Assembly: GCA_946615455.1 (NCBI GenBank)
Contig: CAMOHN010000014.1
Location: 1-12,310, forward strand
Reading direction: 5' to 3'
Source: an uncultured Bacteroidales bacterium
Lineage (GTDB): Bacteria > Bacteroidota > Bacteroidia > Bacteroidales > Paludibacteraceae
Length of the DNA stretch: 12,310 nt
Position numbers and translations under genes: made by a program. Numbering within the stretch: position 1 is the first letter of the stretch; every line of letters starts with the position of its first letter. The notes under the pieces were generated by a model that saw only the letters and a program-made list of their open reading frames with translations, had not been told where the DNA came from and searched no databases. This document shows positions 1 to 7,443 of the stretch, one piece after another.

Positions 1-1415
1 CCGCCGTTCTGGTGGCTGAGCATCTCCAACAGGACGGTCGGCACACGCGGCATAGTGGCCTCGGCATAACCGCCGTTCTTCAACTCGCGTCGTGTCCACT
101 CGGGACAGAGCGTGCGCTGCATGTCACTGACCACTTGGGTCTGCACATAGTCGGCAAGGTCGCGGTTGATGCGCCGCTCACCACCACGATGGAACGAACG
201 GCTGCCACGCTTGTCCTTGTCGGCATAGATGGTTAGCGTTCCCACAATCGAGTCACCACCACGCACTCCTGCATCCGAATGAACGGCTATGGCCATGTCA
301 ATGGGTATGTGCAGGTTTTCGTTCAAGTAATTGACCCACTTACCGCGACTGACAAGGTCGTCCAAATACTCGCTTGGGTTTTTCTCGTAAGTGGAAATAC
401 TATCGGGTAGTCCGTTGTAGCGCAAGTAGTAACGCGCGGCTTCGGCAAAACGCGGCATACCGCTCTGCCCTATTCCACCGCCTATTTTAACGCCCAGATG
501 ACTGACTAAGCCGTGCGCCCCTTTGGCAATCGAAACAGTGAGGTTGTTGGCAGCAGAGTCCGTGCCGAAACCGAACGTGCCAAGATAGAGCCACATGTTG
601 CCACCTATCTGCTGATTGACAGTCAAACGGGATGTTTGTCCTTGATGCGTGACGGTATAGAGAACTTGTCGGGCATTGTCCTTGTGAGCATGATAGCGCA
701 CATAGAGTGCATAGTCGCCCACATGAGGCATTGCCAACGACTGCTGCATTGTGTTTTGCACAAAGGCAACCCGCTCGGTGGTTTCGGGGTCACGCTCGCG
801 TGGTTGCAACACGACGGCACCGGCATTCTCAAGCATAGGAACCAGAAAAGGATAGGTGAACGAGGCCGTAAACAAGTCCTCCACCGTGGTCCACAGGCGC
901 GCACGCTGCCACAGCCAACGGTCTTCGGTGTCCTTGTAATACAGACCGTGACTGGACCAAAGGGCTATGTGTTTGCCTTGCAGACCCTGACTTGTCTCAT
1001 ACGGGCAATCGGCTAAACGAACCAAGGGTGTAACAGCAGGTACCGTATGCTTGTCACTGCAACGGCGAGCACGAAAGCGCGAAGTGATGAGTTCACCTAT
1101 CTCCTTGCCGTCGGTATAAATGCTCACGCGTCCCATTTCATCGCCTCGAACCCAAAAACTAACTTGCCTACGCAGGTCTTGAACCTGTTCCTCACTGAGG
1201 GACAAATAGCTGAGTGTCGGATTGGTGGTTAGGGTGATATCTTTACCGCGTTCACGGCAGGCTTTCACATCCACCTTGTCCACCTTAGCAATCCGCTGCG
1301 CGTAGCAGGTCAGCGAGTCGCTCAAGCGCTCCAAACGCTGGGAAAAAAGCGACAAGGGCAAGCACCCGATAAGGCAAAGAAGAAAGTATTTAAGTAAAAA
1401 AGTGTGTCGTTTCAT
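1..1415 (-). CDS. N-acetylmuramoyl-L-alanine amidase-like exported protein with inserted golvesin/Xly-type domain (partial, runs off left edge)
   Basis: Open for 471 codons from the ATG at 1415, with no stop before the left edge. Residues 1-26 form an export signal ending in LSLFSQ; C18 in LIGC could alternatively be a lipobox. Amidase_3-like features lie on both sides of an insert: SSHG (H156), TTVEDLF (E179) and PMLENAGA then PRERD (193-209) before it; AVHSD (H379) and VLLEM (E464) after it. By analogy with zinc amidases, H156, H379 and perhaps E179 would bind zinc and E464 would be catalytic (inferred). Residues about 226-316 look like the golvesin/Xly carbohydrate-binding-like domain (GDYALYVRY, YTVTHQG, VNQQIGGNMWLYLGTF). 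Expected role is peptidoglycan stem-peptide cleavage in the periplasm. Related proteins are often labelled 'xanthan lyase'; the catalytic-type motifs support an amidase instead. A TACCTTTG promoter lies just upstream, which supports this start. Confidence 0.85.
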   Translation of the reverse strand, partial: MKRHTFLLKYFLLCLIGCLPLSLFSQRLERLSDSLTCYAQRIAKVDKVDVKACRERGKDITLTTNPTLSYLSLSEEQVQDLRRQVSFWVRGDEMGRVSIYTDGKEIGELITSRFRARRCSDKHTVPAVTPLVRLADCPYETSQGLQGKHIALWSSHGLYYKDTEDRWLWQRARLWTTVEDLFTASFTYPFLVPMLENAGAVVLQPRERDPETTERVAFVQNTMQQSLAMPHVGDYALYVRYHAHKDNARQVLYTVTHQGQTSRLTVNQQIGGNMWLYLGTFGFGTDSAANNLTVSIAKGAHGLVSHLGVKIGGGIGQSGMPRFAEAARYYLRYNGLPDSISTYEKNPSEYLDDLVSRGKWVNYLNENLHIPIDMAIAVHSDAGVRGGDSIVGTLTIYADKDKRGSRSFHRGGERRINRDLADYVQTQVVSDMQRTLCPEWTRRELKNGGYAEATMPRVPTVLLEMLSHQNG

Positions 1416-1423
1416 ACAAGGCG

Positions 1424-1431
1424 CAAAGGTA
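1424..1431 (-). promoter_or_regulatory. Bacteroidota-type promoter (-7 box) for the amidase-like gene
   Basis: Read on the minus strand, 1424-1431 is TACCTTTG, an exact TAnnTTTG -7 box. A CTTG/TTG element about 20 bp upstream (around 1452-1455) could be the -33 box. The leader to the ATG at 1415 is only a few bases, so the transcript would be nearly leaderless. Confidence 0.65.
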
Positions 1432-1480
1432 CACCAAGCGCTGTGCCTATGCAAGGAAAGATTTCCTATTTTTTGTTCAG

Positions 1481-1514
1481 ATTGTAGTCAATATGGGAAA
1501 TAGCCGTACTTTTG
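1481..1514 (+). promoter_or_regulatory. Bacteroidota-type promoter for the 1536-2468 lipoprotein gene
   Basis: TACTTTTG at 1507-1514 matches the -7 box TAnnTTTG. An ATTG at 1481-1484 is a weak -33 candidate with 22-bp spacing. The possible TTG start at 1512 lies inside this -7 box and would be upstream of the transcript, so the ATG at 1536 is the likely start. The site is back to back with the minus-strand promoter at 1424-1431. Confidence 0.6.
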
Positions 1515-1535
1515 TGGGACAAAAACACAGGTACT

Positions 1536-2468
1536 ATGACCAAGCACAACCTATTCTTTCTGTTTGCTGTGGCTTTATCCGCCGTGACGGCTTGTACTCC
1601 GACCGAGAAACAGCTCAAAGACCGAGCCACCGAATTGTGTCGCTACATTCCTGACCATGAACTGCTCACCGAGTCGCGCGACCATCTGACCGAAGATTTC
1701 TACTCGGTGCTGGACACCATGTTCAACCACTTGCCCGACGACGAAGAACTGGATCACGAGTGGCTGTATTATTTTGTCACAGGCAACGGCGGAACAATAG
1801 CCGACTATGAGGTGCAGAGCGTTGAAAAGACTGACCCTACCCATGCCATCGCCACCATCCTTGTCAGACAAAAATGGGATGACGGTTCTTTTGATGCGGC
1901 AACCGACATCGAGGAGCACCGCCTGTACATGGAGTGTGTAAGAGGCAAGTGGCTGATGGCTGATTTTGACGAGCACAAAGCCGATTGTATTCGCCATATA
2001 GCCATCTACCGTCGTGATCAAGCCATGCGCGAGGCTATGGGAGACTATCTGATCCGTGAGATTGGCAGTCAATACATGCAAGGCGAGTTCTGTGTTCCCA
2101 CCATCATCGAGGTAGCCCAAGAAGCGAATCGCTTCTATTGCGATTGCCAAGTGGATTGGTATAAGCTTATCGGTGACACGCTAAAGGGCATATCCGGCGG
2201 CAATCATAGCGGCTGTATGACATTGGTCGAACACGAGGGAGCATGGCAAGTCACCGCTTTCGAGCAAACCATTGACGGAGCACGCTATGAGGCAAGTGCT
2301 AAACACATTTTCGGCAAACACTACGACATCTATTGCAATATCCATTCCAATCACAGCATAGGCGAAACTTGCCGCCTGATGCAGCTGCGCAAATATGTCC
2401 GCAGCCATAGGTTGAACGCGTATTACTACCAAGATTACGGCTGGCCTGCCAAACCAATCTTCGAATAA
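1536..2468 (+). CDS. Unrecognised cysteine-rich lipoprotein, 310 aa
   Basis: I do not recognise this protein. It begins with a short basic/hydrophobic signal ending in the lipobox V-T-A-C, with C20 as the predicted lipidated cysteine, so it should be anchored in the inner or outer membrane facing the periplasm. The mature part is hydrophilic and contains about nine further cysteines, including a C-D-C pair around residue 205. Residues about 30-155 (ending in a GKWLMADF-type strand) loosely recall NTF2-like/DUF3828 lipoproteins, and a second region (about 165-275) has a similar 'EGAWQVTAF' strand. A tandem two-domain layout is therefore possible but unproven. The gene is monocistronic or weakly linked to the next one, which has its own strong promoter 20-odd bases after this stop. 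The ATG at 1536 is preferred over the in-frame TTG at 1512 because the TTG sits in the promoter. Confidence 0.8.
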   Translation: MTKHNLFFLFAVALSAVTACTPTEKQLKDRATELCRYIPDHELLTESRDHLTEDFYSVLDTMFNHLPDDEELDHEWLYYFVTGNGGTIADYEVQSVEKTDPTHAIATILVRQKWDDGSFDAATDIEEHRLYMECVRGKWLMADFDEHKADCIRHIAIYRRDQAMREAMGDYLIREIGSQYMQGEFCVPTIIEVAQEANRFYCDCQVDWYKLIGDTLKGISGGNHSGCMTLVEHEGAWQVTAFEQTIDGARYEASAKHIFGKHYDIYCNIHSNHSIGETCRLMQLRKYVRSHRLNAYYYQDYGWPAKPIFE

Positions 2469-2482
2469 AAAACATGGTAATA

Positions 2483-2514
2483 TTTGGACGATTGACACAG
2501 TCGCCCTACCTTTG
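2483..2514 (+). promoter_or_regulatory. Near-consensus Bacteroidota promoter for the outer-membrane protein gene
   Basis: TTTG at 2483-2486 and TACCTTTG at 2507-2514 are separated by exactly 20 bp, matching both the -33 and -7 consensus elements. Transcription should start around 2519-2521, giving a leader of about 45 nt that is A-rich just before the ATG and lacks a Shine-Dalgarno site, as is usual for strongly expressed Bacteroidota genes. Confidence 0.8.
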
Positions 2515-2564
2515 CGCGCTTTTTTGGGCAAAAAAAATCAACAATTACTAAAAATCAAAACACT

Positions 2565-3074
2565 ATGAAAAAACAACTTCTTGTAGCTGCTCTGTTGCTA
2601 TTGAGCGGGGCGGCAGTTGTATCGGCTCAGCCGCGTTCCGTGGGCGTTAACCTCGGTTACTACCCGTCTATTTCCTATCAGCATACGCTCGGTGCCAACA
2701 TGTTGGATGTAGCTGCTCAGGTGATGTTGCCTATGAACACCGGTTTCGGTTTGGGTGGTCATGTCACCTATGACTGGATTGACCCCTTTAATGCTGCTAT
2801 TCCTTGGGAAGAAGATGGTGCCTGGCACTGGTATATGGGTGTCGGTGGTGCCGGAGGTTTTGTGTTCAAGCAGAAAGATGTTCCGGGTTGGTTCTATGCC
2901 GGTGTGGCTGGTCATATCGGTATCGAGTATGACTTTTGGTTTCCGCTGCAACTCTCGTTGGATTGGCGTCCCAGCTTTGGTGTGAACAACTACAGCGATA
3001 AGTTCGGCTTCAACCAATATGGTCTATACGGCATCTCGTTAGGTGTCCGCTACCTGTTCAATCAAGGCAACTAA
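2565..3074 (+). CDS. Small outer-membrane beta-barrel protein, 169 aa
   Basis: MKKQLLVAALLLLSGAAVVSA is a textbook signal peptide, cleaved before Q22. The mature part (about 148 residues) consists of alternating aromatic/glycine-rich strands (e.g. SVGVNLGYYP, WYMGVGGAGGFVF, GWFYAGVAGHIGIEYDF) and ends in a strand GISLGVRYLFNQGN whose aromatic pattern suits a BAM-type C-terminal signal. Size and strand pattern suggest an eight-stranded barrel of the OmpW/opacity-like class; the ligand is unknown. Its codons use GGT, GTT and GCT more than the neighbours do, and the promoter is near consensus, both consistent with high expression. It ends only 7 bp before the convergent antiporter gene ends, with no obvious terminator between them. 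Confidence 0.85.
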   Translation: MKKQLLVAALLLLSGAAVVSAQPRSVGVNLGYYPSISYQHTLGANMLDVAAQVMLPMNTGFGLGGHVTYDWIDPFNAAIPWEEDGAWHWYMGVGGAGGFVFKQKDVPGWFYAGVAGHIGIEYDFWFPLQLSLDWRPSFGVNNYSDKFGFNQYGLYGISLGVRYLFNQGN

Positions 3075-3081
3075 TCACCCG

Positions 3082-4830
3082 TCAGAATCGGTCGCCCTCC
3101 CACTCGCCGGTCAGTTGTTCGGGATAGACTACAGCATAACTATGCCACGACACATTGCGTGACAAGAGTAGAGGAATGTCTTTGAACAGCGGGTCATAGC
3201 CGGCGGTCGATGGGCGCGAGCAGAGCAACACGAGCATGTCGTTATCGCGCAAGCAACCGGTGATGTGCTCGGTCTCGGACCACTCGTTCATACGTACAAA
3301 TTCGGCTGCTAATTGCTTGCCTTCACGCTGACACATGCGCCTGAGCACTTGTTCACCGTCTTGGTTGCAATAGAAAATGACTTTTGCCCCAATTCCTACA
3401 GACAGACGGCGCACAAAACCGAAGCAGGAAATAAAGTCTCTCTCTTTCTCGGCATAACGGGGCACGATGACCCTGAGTCGGAGCACTGTATTGAGCGGCT
3501 GATACTCTTGATAAACCGCCATGGAACATGTCTGATGTTCGATGGCGGTTTGTATGTCCGTCCATTCTTTCATGCAGAGCATGTCGGCGTGTGGCAGTTG
3601 TGCAGCCGTGGCCAGTTCACGCAAACCGGCTTCGCTGCCTCTGAGGGCAATCAGTTGCCAGCGTTCCTCCTGTCGGTCGGCATCCATGTGCGCTTCCTCT
3701 TGCAGAGCCAATCGATGCGCAGTTTGTTCGGTGATGAACGAGGACAATGTACACAGCACCAAGACCATAATGACCGATGCATTGAGTACATCGACACTGA
3801 ATATGCCATGCGCAAAGCCGATGGTAGCAATGGCGAGTGTACCTGCCGAGGATGCATGCGTAAGGGCGAACATCAGCCGCCTTTCGGTCGCGCTGAACCG
3901 CCACTGACGAGCAACTACAGCCGCAGCCAGCCACTTACCTGCCAGTTTGCTGCCTATCATGACAAGAGCGACCAACAGCGTCTGCCAGCCTTGGGCAAAG
4001 ACGCGCACATCACACAACATACCTACACTCATAAGGAACATAGGCACCAGCGTACTGTTACCAACAAACGATACCTGACGCATCAGACTGGAGCGGGACG
4101 GCAACAGCCTGTTCAGACTCACGCCGCACAAGAAAGCCCCCAATATGCCGTCCAGTCCTGCCTCTTCGCATAGGAAAGCAGATAGCACCATCAAAAGGAG
4201 CACAAACAAAAAGGTGCTAACCGGCTCGGTGTGCCGTCTTAGGAACTTGTGCGCCATGCGCGGAAAAAGCCACACAATGACACCCACAACCAAGGGAATC
4301 AGCAGCATACGCTGCCAGCGGAAATCGGCCTCTGCCTGACTCTCCACACCTGCCAAGACTAACAGCGACAGCGTCATGGCAAGCACCGTACCCCCTACCA
4401 CAATACTTACAGAACGGGTTTTCTGTACACCATAACGCGTAACAATGGGATAGGTCATCAGCGTGTGACTGCCAAACATGGCACCCAACAGCAGCGAAGG
4501 CAACCACGGCAGCGACAGAAGACCCAGACCGGCAACAACGCCAAGTGCAAATGGAAAACAAAACGAATAAAGCCCATAGACCACGGCGCGATGACGCTGA
4601 AAATGGATGATGTTGCGATCCATCTCCGAGCCGGACTGGAACAAGATAAACAATATGCCCAGTTTACCCAAAGCGGTTATGACCTCAGTCGAGGCGATGA
4701 GTGACAAGCCCGACGGACCGACAAGCATGCCCGCCACAATAAATCCGACAATGGTAGGCACATGCAACCGGCGGCAGAGAGGCGGGATACCAAACAGCAA
4801 ACCGGTGGTAATAAGCAGGTTCAGTAGCAA
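3082..4830 (-). CDS. CPA2-type cation:proton antiporter-like membrane protein with cytoplasmic C-terminal domain, 582 aa
   Basis: Residues 1 to about 385 form a chain of hydrophobic helices in the Kef/NapA-like Na+/H+ exchanger fold. Family-like stretches include VPTIVGFIVAGMLVGP (25-40), SHTLMTYPIVTRYG (about 121-134), EEAGLDGILGAFLCGVSLNRLLP and a lysine-containing helix GSKLAGKW. Residues about 395-582 form a soluble tail reminiscent of a universal stress protein or nucleotide-binding regulatory domain. Oddly, the helix that normally carries the ion-binding Asp (D-D in NapA, T-D or Q-D in other members) here reads V-L-A151-M152, with no acidic residue. Transport may therefore use another residue or be lost. 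The start is a TTG at 4830, one base after the upstream stop; there is an in-frame stop just before it and no early ATG, so translation is probably coupled. Last gene of the minus-strand operon. Confidence 0.85.
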   Translation of the reverse strand: MLLNLLITTGLLFGIPPLCRRLHVPTIVGFIVAGMLVGPSGLSLIASTEVITALGKLGILFILFQSGSEMDRNIIHFQRHRAVVYGLYSFCFPFALGVVAGLGLLSLPWLPSLLLGAMFGSHTLMTYPIVTRYGVQKTRSVSIVVGGTVLAMTLSLLVLAGVESQAEADFRWQRMLLIPLVVGVIVWLFPRMAHKFLRRHTEPVSTFLFVLLLMVLSAFLCEEAGLDGILGAFLCGVSLNRLLPSRSSLMRQVSFVGNSTLVPMFLMSVGMLCDVRVFAQGWQTLLVALVMIGSKLAGKWLAAAVVARQWRFSATERRLMFALTHASSAGTLAIATIGFAHGIFSVDVLNASVIMVLVLCTLSSFITEQTAHRLALQEEAHMDADRQEERWQLIALRGSEAGLRELATAAQLPHADMLCMKEWTDIQTAIEHQTCSMAVYQEYQPLNTVLRLRVIVPRYAEKERDFISCFGFVRRLSVGIGAKVIFYCNQDGEQVLRRMCQREGKQLAAEFVRMNEWSETEHITGCLRDNDMLVLLCSRPSTAGYDPLFKDIPLLLSRNVSWHSYAVVYPEQLTGEWEGDRF

Positions 4831-4831
4831 C

Positions 4832-5155
4832 TTAGGCAGGAATTAAGTCAGCAGGATTAACCTCGGTAGAGAAGTACATACGCAGCACCAAGATGGTAAC
4901 AACCACCTGAACCAACAATATGATGGGAAGCAGGATGGTGAACTCCTTATGGTGGCGTTTGTGGCGGAATAAGAGCATGCCCAGCAGTTCTCCCACGCTG
5001 CCACCCAGAATGGCCATTGTCAGGAACGTGTGCGAGCGTATGCCATGCGGATGGCGGTGATGCTTATGCTCCTGTTTGTCCGCATAAAACATGATGAGGG
5101 TGATTAGGTTAATCACGACAACATAGATGAGGACAATGTATAACTCTTTGGTCAT
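4832..5155 (-). CDS. DUF1294 family small membrane protein, His-rich variant, 107 aa
   Basis: Three or four hydrophobic segments (about 6-24, 44-63, 73-93) with family signatures N-L-I-T-L-x-M-F-Y-A-D-K (16-27), LGGSVGELLGM (50-60) and a following F-R-H-K (63-66) identify the DUF1294 family, whose function is unknown. The cytosolic loop after A-D-K, where family members usually carry a short basic R-I-P-E-like segment, is rich in histidine: H30, H32, H33, H35, H37 and H42, with H65, H68 and H69 in the second loop. This could bind a metal (inference). It sits between the flavoprotein gene (21 bp upstream) and the antiporter gene (1 bp downstream) and is surely co-transcribed with them. Confidence 0.8.
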   Translation of the reverse strand: MTKELYIVLIYVVVINLITLIMFYADKQEHKHHRHPHGIRSHTFLTMAILGGSVGELLGMLLFRHKRHHKEFTILLPIILLVQVVVTILVLRMYFSTEVNPADLIPA

Positions 5156-5176
5156 AAACGATTGTTTAGCTGATGT

Positions 5177-7408
5177 TTAACGATTGTTCAGGTATTGATC
5201 AATGGCATGAGCGGCTTTCCGTCCGTCTGCCATTGCAAGAATGACTGTGGCTCCACCACGCACGATGTCGCCACCGGCGAACAGGTATGGCAACGACGAC
5301 TGAAGGGACTCGTTCTGCACAGCTATCGTACCTTTTTGGGTCACTTCCAGTCCTTCGACCGACTGCGGAATGATGGGATTGGGTGACACCCCCACTGCCA
5401 CAATGACCAAGTCGGCAAGAACAGTCACGGTCTGTCCTTCTACGGGCACAGGGCTACGTCTGCCTGAAGCGTCCGGTTCGCCAAGGGACATGACTTGCAA
5501 CACGGCTTCGGCTACTCGTCCGTTCTCATCGGCATGATAGGCTATGGGGTTATGCAGGGTCATGAACTCTATTCCCTCTTCTTTGGCATGCCTTACCTCC
5601 TCTATGCGGGCGGGCATCTCCTCTTCGCTACGGCGATAGACGATGGTGGCGTGATCGGCGCCTAAACGCTTGGCTGTGCGCACGGCATCCATGGCTGTGT
5701 TGCCCCCGCCGATTACCAACACACGCTTTCCGTAAAGCAATGGGGTGTCCGACTCGGCGGACGAGGCGTCCATAAGATTGACGCGCGTGAGGTATTCGTT
5801 GCACGAGAGCACTCCGTTCAGGTTCTCGCCCTCGATATGCATGAAACGCGGCAGCCCTGCACCAGATGCTACAAAAACAGCCTCATACCCCTCTTGGCGC
5901 AACTGCTCCATGGTGAGTGTTTTGCCCACGATGGTGTCGCGCTCAAAGACCACGCCCATACGCTGCAAGGCGGCTATCTCCCCGTCCACAATGCGGTTGG
6001 GCAGGCGGAACTCGGGAATACCATACTTGAGTACACCGCCAATCTCATGCAGAGCCTCAAAGAGTGTAACGGCATAACCCATCTTGATAAGGTCACCGGC
6101 ACAACTCAGTCCGGCAGGACCGCTGCCCACCACTGCCACACGAGCTTTCTTTTGCTCGTTCACTGAGGTTTGAGAGGCAGAAGCATGATCCGCTACAAAG
6201 CGCTCCAAATAGCCTATTGCCACCGGTTCGTTTCCCATACGCAGATGGATACAATGTGCCTCACACTGTTTCTCCTGCGGGCATACACGACCGCATACGG
6301 CAGGCAACGAACTGGAACGACGAATCACCTCGGCTGCTCCATCCACATCACCTTGTTCCAAAGCTTTGATGAAGCGGGGTATCTCTATATGCACGGGGCA
6401 GCCTTCCATACAGGTCGGGTTCTTGCAGTTCAGACAACGGTGAGATTCGGTTAGCGCCTGACTATAACTGACTCCCTGATTGACCTCCAGATGCAACGAG
6501 CGAATACGCACCTCGGGCGGCAGTTCCGGCATCCGAACTCGGGCAATTGCGGTACGTTCTTTGGCTGTCAAAGGTTTGAGTTGTTGTTGGTACTGCTCAT
6601 AGGCAAGGGCTTCTTCGGCACGATAGGAGCGCAGGCGACTGAGCAGCTCGTCAAAATCAACGGCATGCGCATCAAACTCCGGTCCGTCAACACAAACAAA
6701 GCGTGTCTTGCCGCCTACCGTCACACGACAGGCACCGCACATACCCGTTCCGTCCACCATGATGGTGTTCAGGCTGGCATCGGTTGGAACATCATATCGC
6801 CGGGTTGTCAGTGCAACAAACTTCATCATCACGGCAGGTCCGATGGTGATGCACTTGTCCACTTTCTCGCGTTGCAGTACTTGCTCCACACCCACGGTGA
6901 CCACACCTTTCTGTCCCATGCTGCCATCGTCGGTCATAACAATCACCTCGTCGGAGCAGGCTTGCAATTCATCTTTTAACAAAATCAGTTCGGCTGTACG
7001 CGCTGCCAGCACGGTGATGACGCGGTTACCTGCCTCTTTCAAGGCACGGGCAATGGGTAACATCGGTGCGGCTCCTACTCCGCCTGCTGCACACACCACG
7101 GTACCAAAACGGGCTATGTGTGTGGCTTTGCCCAACGGACCGACCACATCGGCAAGTGTATCGCCAACAGCCTTGTCAAACAACTTGGCGCTGCTCACCC
7201 CAACACGCTGAACCACTAATGTGATGGTACCACGCTGTGTATCAGCTGCCGCTATGGTCAGCGGCATACGCTCCGAGTGTTCGTCGGTGCGCACAATAAC
7301 AAAATGTCCTGCCCTACGGGCGGCGGCTATACGGGGAGCCTCAATCTCAAACAGAGCCACCAGAGGCGAGCACAGATACTTACGGACAATGGTATAGGGT
7401 TGTTTCAC
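5177..7408 (-). CDS. Fused ferredoxin:NADP+ oxidoreductase / glutamate synthase small-subunit-like flavoprotein (NfnA-NfnB fusion type), 743 aa
   Basis: Residues 1 to about 250 are an FNR/PyrK-like module: an FAD-binding barrel, the nucleotide-binding A-A-G-G-V-G-A-A-P segment (107-115), and a C-terminal [2Fe-2S] site with C224, C227 and C239; D219 is a candidate fourth ligand, as in NfnA. After a linker, residues about 315-743 are GltD/NfnB-like: eight cysteines in two groups (C325, C328, C333, C337 and C372, C376, C382, C386) for [4Fe-4S] clusters, an FAD motif GSGPAG (428-433), an NADP(H) motif GGGNTA (567-572) and a final FAD-contact stretch AGGDIVRGGATV (711-722). The family is usually named bifunctional dihydroorotate dehydrogenase B NAD-binding subunit / NADPH-dependent glutamate synthase. 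No pyrD or gltB is in the window, so an Nfn-type role moving electrons among NADH, NADPH and ferredoxin is at least as likely. The gene lies mid-operon, after deoC. Confidence 0.88.
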   Translation of the reverse strand: MKQPYTIVRKYLCSPLVALFEIEAPRIAAARRAGHFVIVRTDEHSERMPLTIAAADTQRGTITLVVQRVGVSSAKLFDKAVGDTLADVVGPLGKATHIARFGTVVCAAGGVGAAPMLPIARALKEAGNRVITVLAARTAELILLKDELQACSDEVIVMTDDGSMGQKGVVTVGVEQVLQREKVDKCITIGPAVMMKFVALTTRRYDVPTDASLNTIMVDGTGMCGACRVTVGGKTRFVCVDGPEFDAHAVDFDELLSRLRSYRAEEALAYEQYQQQLKPLTAKERTAIARVRMPELPPEVRIRSLHLEVNQGVSYSQALTESHRCLNCKNPTCMEGCPVHIEIPRFIKALEQGDVDGAAEVIRRSSSLPAVCGRVCPQEKQCEAHCIHLRMGNEPVAIGYLERFVADHASASQTSVNEQKKARVAVVGSGPAGLSCAGDLIKMGYAVTLFEALHEIGGVLKYGIPEFRLPNRIVDGEIAALQRMGVVFERDTIVGKTLTMEQLRQEGYEAVFVASGAGLPRFMHIEGENLNGVLSCNEYLTRVNLMDASSAESDTPLLYGKRVLVIGGGNTAMDAVRTAKRLGADHATIVYRRSEEEMPARIEEVRHAKEEGIEFMTLHNPIAYHADENGRVAEAVLQVMSLGEPDASGRRSPVPVEGQTVTVLADLVIVAVGVSPNPIIPQSVEGLEVTQKGTIAVQNESLQSSLPYLFAGGDIVRGGATVILAMADGRKAAHAIDQYLNNR

Positions 7409-7443
7409 AATTGTTTAGCAGTATTTCAGTGGTTTAGTGGTAA

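Noticed and set aside
513..1016. 167-codon plus-strand frame within the left-edge gene
   Set aside because: The minus strand has a continuous 471-codon frame with clear amidase and golvesin motifs; this frame is its antisense shadow.
1..1415. Xanthan lyase as the name for the left-edge gene
   Set aside because: That name comes from the golvesin/Xly-like domain only; catalytic-type residues match zinc amidases.
1512..1535. Extended TTG start for the 1536 lipoprotein gene
   Set aside because: The TTG lies within the -7 promoter box TACTTTTG, and starting at 1536 gives a normal lipoprotein signal.
1575..2150. 191-codon minus-strand frame antisense to the lipoprotein gene
   Set aside because: No recognisable features; the plus strand has a promoter, lipobox signal and intact frame.
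3313..4173. 286-codon open frame on the plus strand antisense to the antiporter
   Set aside because: No family resemblance, no promoter or signal, and the opposite strand encodes a clear membrane transporter; it is a shadow frame.
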